Source of the DNA: Mesocentrotus franciscanus
Lineage: Eukaryota; Echinodermata; Echinoidea; Camarodonta; Strongylocentrotidae
DNA length: 64,000 nt
Assembly (NCBI GenBank): GCA_037976565.1
Contig: CP137686.1
Span: 2,448,646-2,512,645 of the forward strand
Direction of reading: 5' to 3'
Under the pieces are notes generated by a model that was not told the origin of the DNA, ran no database searches, and worked only from the letters and a program-made list of their open reading frames with translations. Both the position numbers and the translations under genes were made by a program. How positions within the stretch are numbered: position 1 is the stretch's first letter; each line of letters opens with the position of its first letter. Shown here in pieces: positions 12,316-22,879 of this stretch.

Positions 12316-12876
12316 TTAAAGGGATAGTTGAGATCTTGTTTATAAAGACCGCAAATGCCTTCAAAGTGCATGTTATTGGTCTTATACTTATTTATGACAT
12401 TTCTAGTGCTCTTTTAGGACCTACAATTGCTATGAAAGTAATTTTAGACCCCAAAATGTGTGAAATATGACCAATACAATCATAGCAATTGAGCTCCACT
12501 TTCAAAAAAATACGGTGACCGTTAATTAATTAATTAGTAATAGCAATACACGGGCCGGCTGGTTGTGCGTATTACAACCAACACGATAAAGCCGAAAAAA
12601 GCCAACATCGACATTGGCTGGAATAAAACGTATAAGGCGCTTTCTCGTTTTTCAACGGCTGGTTTAAATTATCGAATATTTGTGTGCCACCACAACTATT
12701 AGAAGTCGTTATATTTATGGATATTTCAGCCGTCTCTGAACCGATTTTGATCAACCAAAGATGATTTTGTCATTTAAATTGTATGTTCATTCAAATTTGA
12801 CACTCAGTTTTTCATTATCTCACAACAAATTATTTTGTGTAGCGCCCTCTGCAACAAAACTCAACTATCCCTTTAA
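12316..12876 (+). mobile_element. TTAA-flanked TIR element, family T2
   Basis: TTAA, then AGGGATAGTTGAG; right end CTCAACTATCCCT then TTAA. Copy A has the uninterrupted sequence near 3250 (GCTTATCAAGG against GCTTAA...TTAACAAGG here). A second copy starts at about 63684 and runs off the window. Contains no coding sequence. Confidence 0.85.
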
Positions 12877-13164
12877 CAAGGATAGACGAAACGTTCTTGG
12901 TACTTAAAGAAAAACACAATAGACACAGTCTTCTGGACATTGTGCAAGTTACGTTTTGTGAACGATGTGTGTAAAGTGGGATGTTGATAACTTACATGTT
13001 GAAGTAGACATATTGGGTATGTAGGTGTAATATGTATATATAAAAAAGGTTTAATCAACGAAATATTTTATGATGATATTTTTGTTTCAGGAGATAAAAA
13101 GAAAGGTTATTAGTCAACAGTAAAAATAAAAACAACAATTATAATCGTAATGAAACATTGCTGC

Positions 13165-13240
13165 TGCTACTACTACTACTACTACTACTACATGTACTAT
13201 ACTAGTATGATTGCTACTACTACTACTACTACTACTACTC
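13165..13240 (+). repeat. Interrupted (ACT)n microsatellite, copy B allele
   Basis: Two short runs of ACT separated by about 25 unrelated bases, homologous to 3528-3660. Confidence 0.9.
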
Positions 13241-15214
13241 CTACCTCTAATGATAATTGTAATTGTTATGATTACAATGATAATGATATTATTAATTTTA
13301 GATTATAATTAAGTGTACATAATCTGCCTTTCATGGCATCAACAATCAGGAAATTACATTAATGCAAAAGTTACATAATTAAAATCGATACAATAAAATC
13401 TGTATAATTCTATATCATTTGTTAGGGTCGCGAATGGAATTCATTGAATCATGACCTCGTTATTGTTTGTTACAGTGCCCCTATTACAAGCATATTTTTG
13501 CTTCTTAGGGGTCCTAACCATTATATTGCCATTGTTAATTGTTTTATATTGGGTGATTAAAGATTTGAATTGAATTTGAATTTGAAAAAATAACAAATAA
13601 ACAAATATGCCTAATGCGTTTCCAATGTTAATTGGATAGTCGTGAACATGTGAAAAGTAATTATATCTTTTTATTGTTGTAAACGTAGTAGTACATGGTC
13701 GGTAGTTGGTTTCTAATAATACCAACACGTTATAGTGTATGAGAAGAAATAAAATATAAAAAAAACAAAACAGAAATTGAAATTGCTGACTATTAATTCC
13801 AAATATTACCTGTTTTGTCAATAATATACTTTGGAAAATTATTATACTGAGAAAAGATAGACCTGCATTTGTGAACATATAGAAATATATATATGTAATG
13901 TTTGCGATATACATATGGACTACTTTTCCCCGATACTAGTGTACATATTTATTCCGATTATGTTAAGCATGTAAATTCAGACGATTTTATCTCCGCCCAA
14001 TCTACTATACATCCACAACGCGACAATAACTCAAATGTGTTATGTATGTATGTATATTTTGCTGTTGTTTATTTGTTTGTTTCATTATTAATTTTGCTGT
14101 TGCATTAGTGTGTTACACTTACTATAAAAAGCAGACGACCCCGATTAGAATATGACGTATATGCATCGTTATTCACCATATGTTTTGAAGTACATCTACA
14201 TTCTATCCTACAGTCATTTTCCCGTCTTTACTTTTTCCTCCCTTTCTTCGTCTATTCTTCTCTTCGGTTCTTAAGTTGATACCACTATATTTTAGAAGGC
14301 GTACCTGACATGAGTTTATGCTCATTGGGATTCGCAATTTCTTCCTTCTGTTCAAATTGTTAATATGTTCTTGAAAATGATTCGTCATTATGTATACATT
14401 ATAACCTGAGAATTTCGTTAACATGACACAAGAAAAATTGGAGGAAATATTGATTATTTGAATATTGTTATTATGATCTTTGGTATTGTACTCATCATGC
14501 TTATTGGACGAAATAATGGTTACATGTGACTTCTTTGCAAGTTCATAATTCCAAAGGTTCTTTGTTCAGAAGGTTGTTGATTTTGAAGGTCCGGTGGTGA
14601 ATAATTCCAAAGGTTCTCCGTTCCGCAAATGGCATAGATCCTTATGCCTTTTCTTATTTTTCCGGAATAACGAACCCTATTTGACTTTTGGAACTATGAA
14701 GCTTATTCATTACGAACGCCCCCCCCCCCTCCATTTTGGGAAATTCGTGTTTCGTATTTACGAGCTTAGGAATTATGGAACTTAGGTTAAACGAACCTTT
14801 CGGAAAAAAAACGAGTGCCTCCCAAAATTATTTATTCCAGTATATCTAAAAAACTATTAAATAAAAAACAAGTTTAATCGACCATCTTTTGCTCTACTAC
14901 CTTTTTATTAAGTATGGATAATACATGAATGCTTACAGCAACAACAATACGTATAATACATAATTATTTATTTCATTAACTTGTCAAATGTCAGTGATAA
15001 TTCATTACAAGGCATCGTCGATAAAAGATATTGAACTTTGTGTAGTTTTATAACCTTGTGTATAACACGTAATTTGACGAACTATTTAAAAAGGTATTAC
15101 ATATAACATTGTAAAAATTCTTCATTGAGCGTAAATGATATATACACGATGATCGTCTACATAATATTTATGGGGGAAATACATACGTATGAAGAGGCCT
15201 GACATACTATGCGC

Positions 15215-15510
15215 ATACGCACACGCACACAAGCTCGCATATACACGCACTCACACGCACACACAAAAACACGTGTAATATCCTATTACTACACTTTGGT
15301 ATAACGAAAGAGGGAGAGAGAAGAAAACAAATTATAAGAAAGAAAGAGAGAGAGGGGGGCGGGGGTGGGTGGGCTAGAATGGGACAGAGCGAGAGAGTGA
15401 GAAGGAAAAGGGAGAGATAGAGAATAACAGAAAGAGAGAGTGAGAGAGTGAATGAAAAGGGAGAGACAGAAAAGGACTGCAAGACAGAGAGAGAGAGAGA
15501 TAAGATAATG
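15215..15510 (+). repeat. CA-rich then GA-rich low-complexity tract, copy B
   Basis: Homologue of 5575-5930, with a G-run interruption near 15352-15375. No coding meaning. Confidence 0.9.
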
Positions 15511-15885
15511 TATAGCAGTATCAGAAAGGTAATTCAATCCATGTATTTGGCAAGTAGGTGCTTTAACCTAGCTTAACAAGCAGAATTTCATATTCAAGGA
15601 CCCACCCATTTAAAGGTTGTCCGACGCATACTCCGGTCACAATTGCTCCGAGATCTTCAAAGGGAATCCAACCTTCTTGATAGCAAACTACTCTAGACTA
15701 AAAGAAAGCAGAAAAATCGGAGAAGTAGACTGGTGAAAGTTTTAATGAATTAGGAAAAATGAGAAAGTTGTGAATTTTGAAAGTTGTTATCACTATAGGT
15801 ATGGGTTCTTTATATTGGCTGAATCGGTAACGTCTCTGCAATCTAGTGGCGGACAACTTTCCCATTTGTTCCAACATACAAAACG

Positions 15886-16981
15886 TTTTAAAATGAGGGC
15901 CTTTTCTCATTAGAGGGTCTATAATAAATTTGTTTTTCCATATTTTTCTCTCCACAGGGATTTTATTGATTTTCATGTGCAACACATTAACAAACATATA
16001 TTCAAGGTAATTTACATTTGTAATACAAATAAAATTGACTTTTCAAGACACAAGTAATTGGTAAACTGTTGAGTTAACAGAAGACAAACATATTTTCAAT
16101 AATGTATTTCTGTTCACGGAAAGCAATACAAAAGACACATATTATCGTTTGATTATTGTGCCACACAATTACATTGTTGTGACCACTGCTAATGATTTGG
16201 AATATATATCTCATATTGGCAACACCTTAAAGATGATGCACAATAATCCAGTTTTGAGCTATAGTATGTGCATGACCAGATCAAGATCGACTGTACCAAA
16301 TTGTGAAGTCAACCGAGTTCAGGCTACCTGTCACTTCCAATGGCACCCAATCACCCGCCCCCGGACAACAAATGCCACATACCCACTCACCAGCACAATA
16401 GTTACTGATAGATAGATAATTTATTGGTTTCCACAATATCTCATTTTACAAAGAATGTAACAACATATTGAAAAATGATTATAAAATACATGTACATACA
16501 ATACCGGTACACTCTATTCAGAAACTTGTCCTTCAGTTGAACTTCAGAGATATAGCGGCGGAGCCTATGCTACAGTGCACAGATGACAGGCCGCATGGCA
16601 CCACCGTCCCGAAACATGTGGCCTATAATAATATGCTATTCATAATATATTTTGAGTAGTGCCCTAAGAGAGAAGACACTTTGGAGAAAAACAGAAATAA
16701 ATGATATTTTTGTACACGACGAACGGGAGTTTTCCGCGACTACGTCACAATTCACTGTCAGAAATTCCAATTTGAGAGTCGCATAGACTAAATGATCTCA
16801 TATTTAAAACATTCATTACTTTCTGAATAATGGTCCGAATTATTTCATACTTTTGCCCTTCTTTTTCTCTTATTTTCTACTTTCATACAAATGAACTTAT
16901 TACAAGGGTTGGATTGCCCTTTAAGCCGTTCCTATACTAACCGAATTATAGTGGCCCTGGAACAAACAATATACCTAATCC
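15886..16981. other. Intergenic; no gene seen
   Basis: AT-rich sequence without recognisable exon, RNA gene or paired repeat on either strand. Confidence 0.5.
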
Positions 16982-17554
16982 TAAAGTACAAGTCCACTCC
17001 ACTGAAAAGTTGAGCTGATTAGATAGACAAAAATCTAAAAAGCCCAAATATAATTTGGTTTTGGAAAATGGTGCTCAGATTTAGTTTTAATAATTTTTTT
17101 TAATGAGCAAAAAACAAGTTAATGAGCGAGTCGGTTGTGACGTAGGGTCCTCACAACACAGATTCGTAATGTAACCAAATTTAATGCATACGTCTTTGTG
17201 AAGTGCCTCGATACAAACTATTTCATTCACCTGATAAGAATAATGAAACACTATTATTCTTATCAGGTGAATGAAATAGTTTGTATAGAGGCACTTCACA
17301 AAGACGTATGCATTAAATTTGGTTACATTACGAAAATAGCCTATTGTCAGAATGTATACCGCTGGCACTTTCGTTGTGAGGAGCATACGTCACATCCGTA
17401 CAGCAATATAAATGTTTTGCTCGAAATACCCGAAACAAAAATCGCTCTTAAAAATCACCTGATTGAAGTACGCCCGTGATATTTGGCAGTTTTAACCTTT
17501 GATTTATTTACAACATGTTATAATTTTTGAAAATCGGAGTGGACTTGGGCTTTA
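16982..17554. mobile_element. TIR element with an internal long hairpin
   Basis: Termini AAAGTACAAGTCCACTCC on the left and GGAGTGGACTTGGGCTTT on the right are inverted repeats with few mismatches, consistent with a MITE of about 570 bp. It carries the long hairpin at 17163-17334. No transposase coding. Confidence 0.65.
17163..17334. repeat. Near-perfect inverted repeat, 82-bp arms, 8-base loop
   Basis: Left arm 17163-17244 and right arm 17253-17334 are reverse complements with one mismatch (CCTCGATACAA against CCTCTATACAA). The loop is GAAACACT. A transcript across it would form a long RNA duplex. Confidence 0.95.
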
Positions 17555-18555
17555 AATATTCACTTACCCTAGACTCATTTACAACTTTAACCTCCACCCT
17601 AAAAAATAACATAATACCCAGTTGCATGCAACTCTAAACCTAACCATAGCTATCTTTGAAGAAATAAAAGCCCGCGGCATTGGGGGCCGCGGAGGATCCC
17701 TTTTCAATGTGCTATGGAAATTGATCTCCCTGTGGCACCCATGGAAAGTTTTACCAATGAAGATTGGAAATGGGTAGTTTTGCAAAGCCATTGAGTTAGA
17801 TAAAGCAGGTAGGTGAGACTCTCTTGATAAAGCAAAGCTGTTATTGATGTCTACTGTTTGGTGCAAATCGGCACACGCAGTCAACAGGCTAGTTCGTAGT
17901 TGCAGTCTGAGCATGAACAGATAACGGTCATTGCAGACCAAATTGTGACATACACGGAGACAAAATACTGGATACGTGCTTATGAAAGTTATGTAATCAT
18001 TATTCATTTATGCACGTGCAATGCACTCCATAATAACATATTGTGGAGTGGAAGTATTCTTTGAAAAGGGGAAACAAAGGCTATTTATGTAACACCTCCA
18101 TCGCTGTAGGAGTGATTATTTCAAAATGTACAAAGTGGGACCTCTTCATGTTTTGAAGATCTGTGGATATTCGGGGTCATATGGAACATGTGCTAACCAT
18201 GAACAGTTCTATTGATGAACAAGCGACTGAGCCAAATCGCACTTGTGGTAAATGAAAGGTTACAATGCAATAATGCAGTAATACGCGATGTGGCAACTGC
18301 GGCACACCTGTACACACCTTTTTTATATCACCCAAATGAACATCGTATGGATATTTATTTGTTCTGCACTGTAATTAAAAAGTTGCCAACAAGGTTTGCG
18401 GATCAAGCTCATGCACGTTGTTTCTTGGTAGAGCAAGAATTGTTGTCTCGCAAACTGTCGATTTCTAGTTTCAGTATAATTATGTGTTCTTCCAGCTTAC
18501 TTAATTGGTTTTTTTAATGACTGCTAAGAAAGCATGTGTATGCCTGTACGTAAGC
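17555..18555. other. Intergenic; no gene seen
   Basis: Several short open frames on both strands, none with family features or splice-site support. Confidence 0.5.
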
Positions 18556-18710
18556 AACCAGGGGACCTACGGCTTTAATTCCTCTCCGAAGGACGCGGTA
18601 ATGAGGGTTAATGCCTTACCAAAGGGCACTGGCGCATCGACTTGGTTTCGGCATGCAAACCCGGGACCTCCCGGATACGAGACCACTGAAGTTCTGAAGT
18701 AAATAACTGG
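18556..18710. repeat. Dispersed-repeat fragment with a tRNA-like B-box region
   Basis: Contains CAAACCCGGGACCTCCCGG next to ACGAG and an upstream CCTTACCAAAGGGCAC, an arrangement common in widespread SINE-like or composite repeats of aquatic animals. Only a fragment; assignment is by resemblance. Confidence 0.4.
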
Positions 18711-19340
18711 TGTTTTTCATGGAAAATACATTTTTGTCACTTTGAGGGTTACTTTTGAAGTCTAAAAAGAATACTCGAAATCATTAGGAAATAAGCGAGA
18801 TATTTTTTTTCTCTCGAGACACTCTTACTTACTGATATGGAAAAAAATGGAGAAAGAATAATGAGATACTGCTTTGGTGTTGGTTACTGCTTCTTATTTA
18901 GAACGTAAGGAAAAGAAGTTGTGAAACTAAAAAGGAGGACAAAGAGGAGAGGTATATCAATTTCACAAATCGGCAAACAATTTTTTTTGATAAGGTCAAA
19001 AACACCTCGACTGAACTTTGTTCGCAGATCTGAAATGCATACTTGATTTAATTTACCTAGCTTATTTTAATGCGTGCATTTTTAGACATGATAATCTGCC
19101 ATATGCATATAATGGCAGATTATACGTCATTACACGTACAATTCGGAGATTATGGTAGTATTATTTATTTCTCCGCTCTGTCAAAAAATACATATACTTT
19201 ATGAACATATAAAAAGACAAAGAAAGCAGCTGGATTTGCCCATATTCAGCCGTGCAAGGCATGACACGGCTGGGGTCATGGCCCTTTTACGGGGTCTAGG
19301 AATATACAAATATTATTTTTTAAAAGACCAATTTACCATA
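18711..19340. other. Intergenic; small palindrome only
   Basis: No gene seen. A short inverted repeat at about 19087-19120 (ATAATCTGCCAT and ATGGCAGATTAT). Confidence 0.5.
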
Positions 19341-19900
19341 GGTAGGGGGTTGTTGTATCTTTCGTGGTGATATAATGGCGGCAATCTTCCTTGCCAAGAA
19401 CCAACTTCGTGCCAATAGACGAGTTAGAAGAAGATTGTGTGTTGACCGGAGACATCACAGATGAAAACTTTTAAAGAAATTACGTGCTAGATTTTAATGC
19501 TCTCTTCTCTGTGATGTTTCTTAACCACTAGCACTAAGTGAAAGCGTGACTTGTCTTCATGATCCACATGCAACAGCGCAGCGCATATGACGACGCGCGT
19601 AATAAGCGCTCAATTAACTAATTACGCCCAAGATTATATGCGCTAGGCGCATCTTCAGATATGACATAAAGTATTATTAGTGGTTGACCTACTTATCATG
19701 CTTATATAACATAGATCTTGATTGGTAGGGTCCATAAAGATGGGCGTGTCAAAGATAAGATAGAGGCGGCCCTTCAAGAGATAACACAGGGGAAAATGAT
19801 TTTCAGAATACCAACTTACAACAATATTAGCGCTGTGTTATCTCTGGAAGATTCAACAAAAGATAACACAAAAGAAACAACAATGTTCAGAATATCGCCC
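19340..19900 (+). mobile_element. Truncated copy of the Harbinger-like TIR element
   Basis: Matches 53752-54330 throughout, including the 29-codon frame starting at 19374 (MAAIFLAKNQLRANRR, ending at TGA) and the right terminal region ending GTTCAGAATATCGCCC at 19900. The left terminal inverted repeat seen in the full copy is missing. Confidence 0.7.
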
Positions 19901-20304
19901 AAGGGCTACGAAATGCCCTCCGCTCTGCCCCCATACAAAGCAAATGAAACCCCAAGTTCGGATACATGACATATTGTTAGGTTAGCATTTGAGTCGAACG
20001 ACATGAAATTATGTTTGAAAGCGTTTAGTGTTGATACAGATCAAACACATACAGGAATGTTGTTGTAAGCCATGGCTCTAGGACAATCAGACTCCGTGGC
20101 GCTATTTGGCTTTTATTATACTCGGGCGATTTTCTCATCAGGATATCGAAGGGGTTGGATAGGTAGCAAGCAAGACGAGACGCTTCCATATTCCACAACA
20201 TCTCAATGTGTTGCAGACTTCTACCATCAATATCACGGGGCCGGCACGGGGCAGGCATAATCTTTCAATAGCAGCTTTGGGCAGTATAGTTTATGATCAT
20301 CTTT

Positions 20305-20312
20305 TATTGTTG

Positions 20313-20343
<31 letters not shown>

Positions 20344-20345
20344 GA
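20305..20345 (+). repeat. (ATT)n microsatellite
   Basis: Run of TTATTATTATT; no other structure attached that I can identify. Confidence 0.8.
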
Positions 20346-20664
20346 AAAATTTATTCTGGTAATAACATTTTCAGACATTAAAAAAAACAAAAAACATAAC
20401 GCTTTCTAAACTTATAAAATTACTTTAAGTCAGCTCGTGGACAAGAACTAGAAGAGACTTAGAATTCACACGCTTTCGACATCCCTGCAAAACATCACGT
20501 AGATTTTAAGCAACCATGACATGGCTAACATGACTTTCACCTGAGGGACGATCAGAGCCATGTTTCGAAAATTGGCATAATAACAACATTGAAGTGTTTT
20601 GAGCATCGAATGTAACATGAGACAAGATATGACATATTCGGTTTGAAATCTGATCAGTGGACTT

Positions 20665-21055
20665 TTAAGAGAAGGGCGAGTTGTGGGAAAGATGGCATCT
20701 AATTTTTAAACTTTTTTTCTTCATTTTTTTGTTAATATGTTAACGTGGACGATTATCACAGAGAAAAAATGTCCACAGAAAAGTATGACGTTTCAAATGC
20801 CCTCATTTTCGAGATATGACAAAGAATAGCTAAAGTGTGTGCACCACACTTTCATGCCCTAGGTATGTGTATTCCCATAACCACATTTCTGTGTAAAGTG
20901 CGTGTGTCATTAAGCAAGACTGGGGCATTTTCTTACTTTGATGATTCCAAAATCTCACAGCATACACCAACGTATATTCTCTGCATGATCAACTTTTCCA
21001 TTTTTTTTCTTCAAAATGCGATCACATGACCACAACTCAAATCTACATTTAGTTG
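20665..21055 (+). mobile_element. Diverged T3-family TIR element
   Basis: Left end TTAAGAGAAGG, right end GACCACAACTCAAATCTAC; internal blocks match 2149-2515 (AAAAATGTCC...AAA...TATGAC...CAAATGCC and ACATTTCTGTGTAAAGTGC). The right TTAA is mutated. Confidence 0.65.
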
Positions 21056-21365
21056 AACGATCCCTTTCTGGCATTATTTGCATTTTATCACGTGAATCAA
21101 GTAATACAAACTGACCCCAGAATATTTAGATCGAAGGGAAATGGGTTAAATGCTACGAAAATAGCGAGTGACAGATAATATGTATCGTTTTGTCATGTGA
21201 TAATCTCATCCATTCGCATCTATGCTAGATTAGGCCTAATGATAACGATCCAAAGCTTATTGGAAGCTCATAGAGACTTTTTTTTGCTCGGTGTGTTATG
21301 TGTGCTTTTTTCCAGATCGGATTTTTATAATAATCATCATTATATAATTATGTATATAATATATG

Positions 21366-22182
21366 TATTTATATAGGCCTATATATGAAGAGTTTAATTC
21401 CAAAAGGAGCTAAATCCACTTTTGATGACAATTAAGTTATTAATATCAGAACATTGTTCACTTAAAGGTACTATGTCCCATTTGCAGGCCAAAACATGAA
21501 AAGGTTAAATTCCAACGGCATTTGAAAGACAATACTAATTTAGAACTTAAAAAAGGGGGCTTGAAATTGTCTTTTAGTGGGGAAATAACGACTATTAGTT
21601 GTCGAATCGACTTAGGAGCTATAGAGCCAGTAAGTAATAGTCTGATTTTTCAGACCATTGTACCGAATGGTCGTACGTTTTATGCTGCGCAAAGATTCAA
21701 TCAGTTTAATTTTGGCCATTACAATAAGTGGGTTATTGATGTAGACAAATGCTCATGTACCCTTTACAGCTCATTTTATGTATGTTATTACCAAAGATGA
21801 AAAAGGCCAGTCAGTCACTCAATAGTGTCTGACAGTGAAGTCTAGCAAGTAAACGGGTTTCCTTGCATAATTTGAATATTAGGACACTGCTAACGTTTAA
21901 ATTTCACAGATAGGACATACATGAGACATATTCATAATTCCTGCAAAGTTCTACAGAATGTGATGTTGGCTGCAAAAGGGACATAGTATCTTTAAGTACC
22001 CGACTATCTACAAAACTATTTAACAAAATTTTGGGAGCAATTATGTCAAAAATGCACCTTCTAATATCACTTTTCCATAGACGCATGTACAAAATCTGGT
22101 AAACAAATCCTTTATTCTCCGAAGTTACAAAAGTTGATTTAGCTCCTTTTGGAATGAAACTCTTCATATATATAGCCATATC
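21366..22182. mobile_element. TIR element that hosts a nested T1 insertion
   Basis: Left arm near 21366-21425 (TATATGAAGAGTTTAATTCC, AAAGGAGCTAAATC) and right arm near 22132-22180 (GATTTAGCTCC, GGAATGAAACTCTTCATA) are inverted repeats of about 45 bp. The T1 element at 21462-21995 lies between them, so only about 280 bp belong to the host element. Confidence 0.7.
21462..21995 (+). mobile_element. TTAA-flanked TIR element, family T1, best-preserved copy
   Basis: TTAA, AGGTACTATGTCCC ... GGGACATAGTATCT, TTAA: 14-bp inverted termini with one mismatch. Same internal sequence as 10839-11345. A 92-codon open frame inside (21522-21800) is broken in the other copies and is probably chance. Confidence 0.85.
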
Positions 22183-22359
22183 GGGTACATTAGGTGGACA
22201 TCATAAAAATCATAACCCAAACCCTAACCCTAAACCCTACCCTTAACCCTAAAACTTGTCTATAGAATGATTGTCCTCCTAATGACAATGTCTACTTAAT
22301 GATTCACTTGTTCACTCCAAATTTCCCTCCAATGAACGCCTTTAGTAAAATATACATAT

Positions 22360-22510
22360 ATAGAGAGAGAGAGAGAGAGAGGGGGAGAGAGAGATATTCA
22401 TAATATATACGTTTATATGCATGTATATGTGTGTGTCTGTATTCATAGTCTGCGCATGCGTGTGCGCTTGGGTGCGTATCGTCTAGTGTGCGTGTGTGTG
22501 TGTGTGTATC
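22360..22510 (+). repeat. GA and TG microsatellites upstream of the choline transporter
   Basis: A GAGAGA run (22363-22395) and TGTGTG-rich stretches (22425-22510), ending about 200 bases before the first coding exon. They fall in the presumed promoter or 5' UTR of the gene. No core promoter motif could be placed with confidence. Confidence 0.8.
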
Positions 22511-22713
22511 TGGTGTGTATTTTGCAACTGTGAACTAAAGTGACATTTCCACGGCGACCTGTTTTTCATTTGACAACGTTTACCGAAACTTGAACCGATT
22601 CTCCTAGTCTCAGAATTTCTTTTTGTTATCGGGAGCGAACATTCACTGCCACACGGAAAACCGGCACTTTTTCCGAGAGTTTTAGCTGCGAAACCGTGAC
22701 CACCACCTTCGTC

Positions 22714-22879
22714 ATGGCTATCCAGTGGGGCGGAGTAGCGGGGATGGTCTTCTTTTACTTGGTCATCTTAGCTGTAGGGATATGGGCCTCAAGGAAGACT
22801 AAAGGAGCCGATGATACGGAGAGGGCGATGGTGGCAGACCGAAATTTTGGCTGGGGTGTCGGTCTCTTTTCGCTGATAG
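22714..22879 (+). CDS. SLC5A7: SLC5A7 exon 1 (residues 1-55)
   Basis: Starts [18 protein letters not shown] with the first membrane segment, ends GLFSLI plus one base of the next codon; donor GTGAGT at 22880. Confidence 0.95.

Larger units (their letters stand above)
9292..15885 (+). repeat. Segmental duplication, copy B
   Basis: Second copy of 1-6465. Order and orientation are conserved. Besides small indels it differs from copy A by two TTAA elements it alone carries (10839-11345 and 12316-12876), by lacking the element at 2149-2515, and by lacking the antisense TRIM fragment of copy A. Noncoding downstream of 10842; no further gene seen to 15885. Confidence 0.85.

Noticed and set aside
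21522..21800. 92-codon open frame
   Set aside because: Lies inside a T1 element and is broken by frameshifts in the other copies (10839-11345 and 31380-31547).
22696..22713. Upstream GTG start for SLC5A7
   Set aside because: The ATG at 22714 aligns with the family N-terminus; GTG initiation is not expected in an animal nuclear gene.
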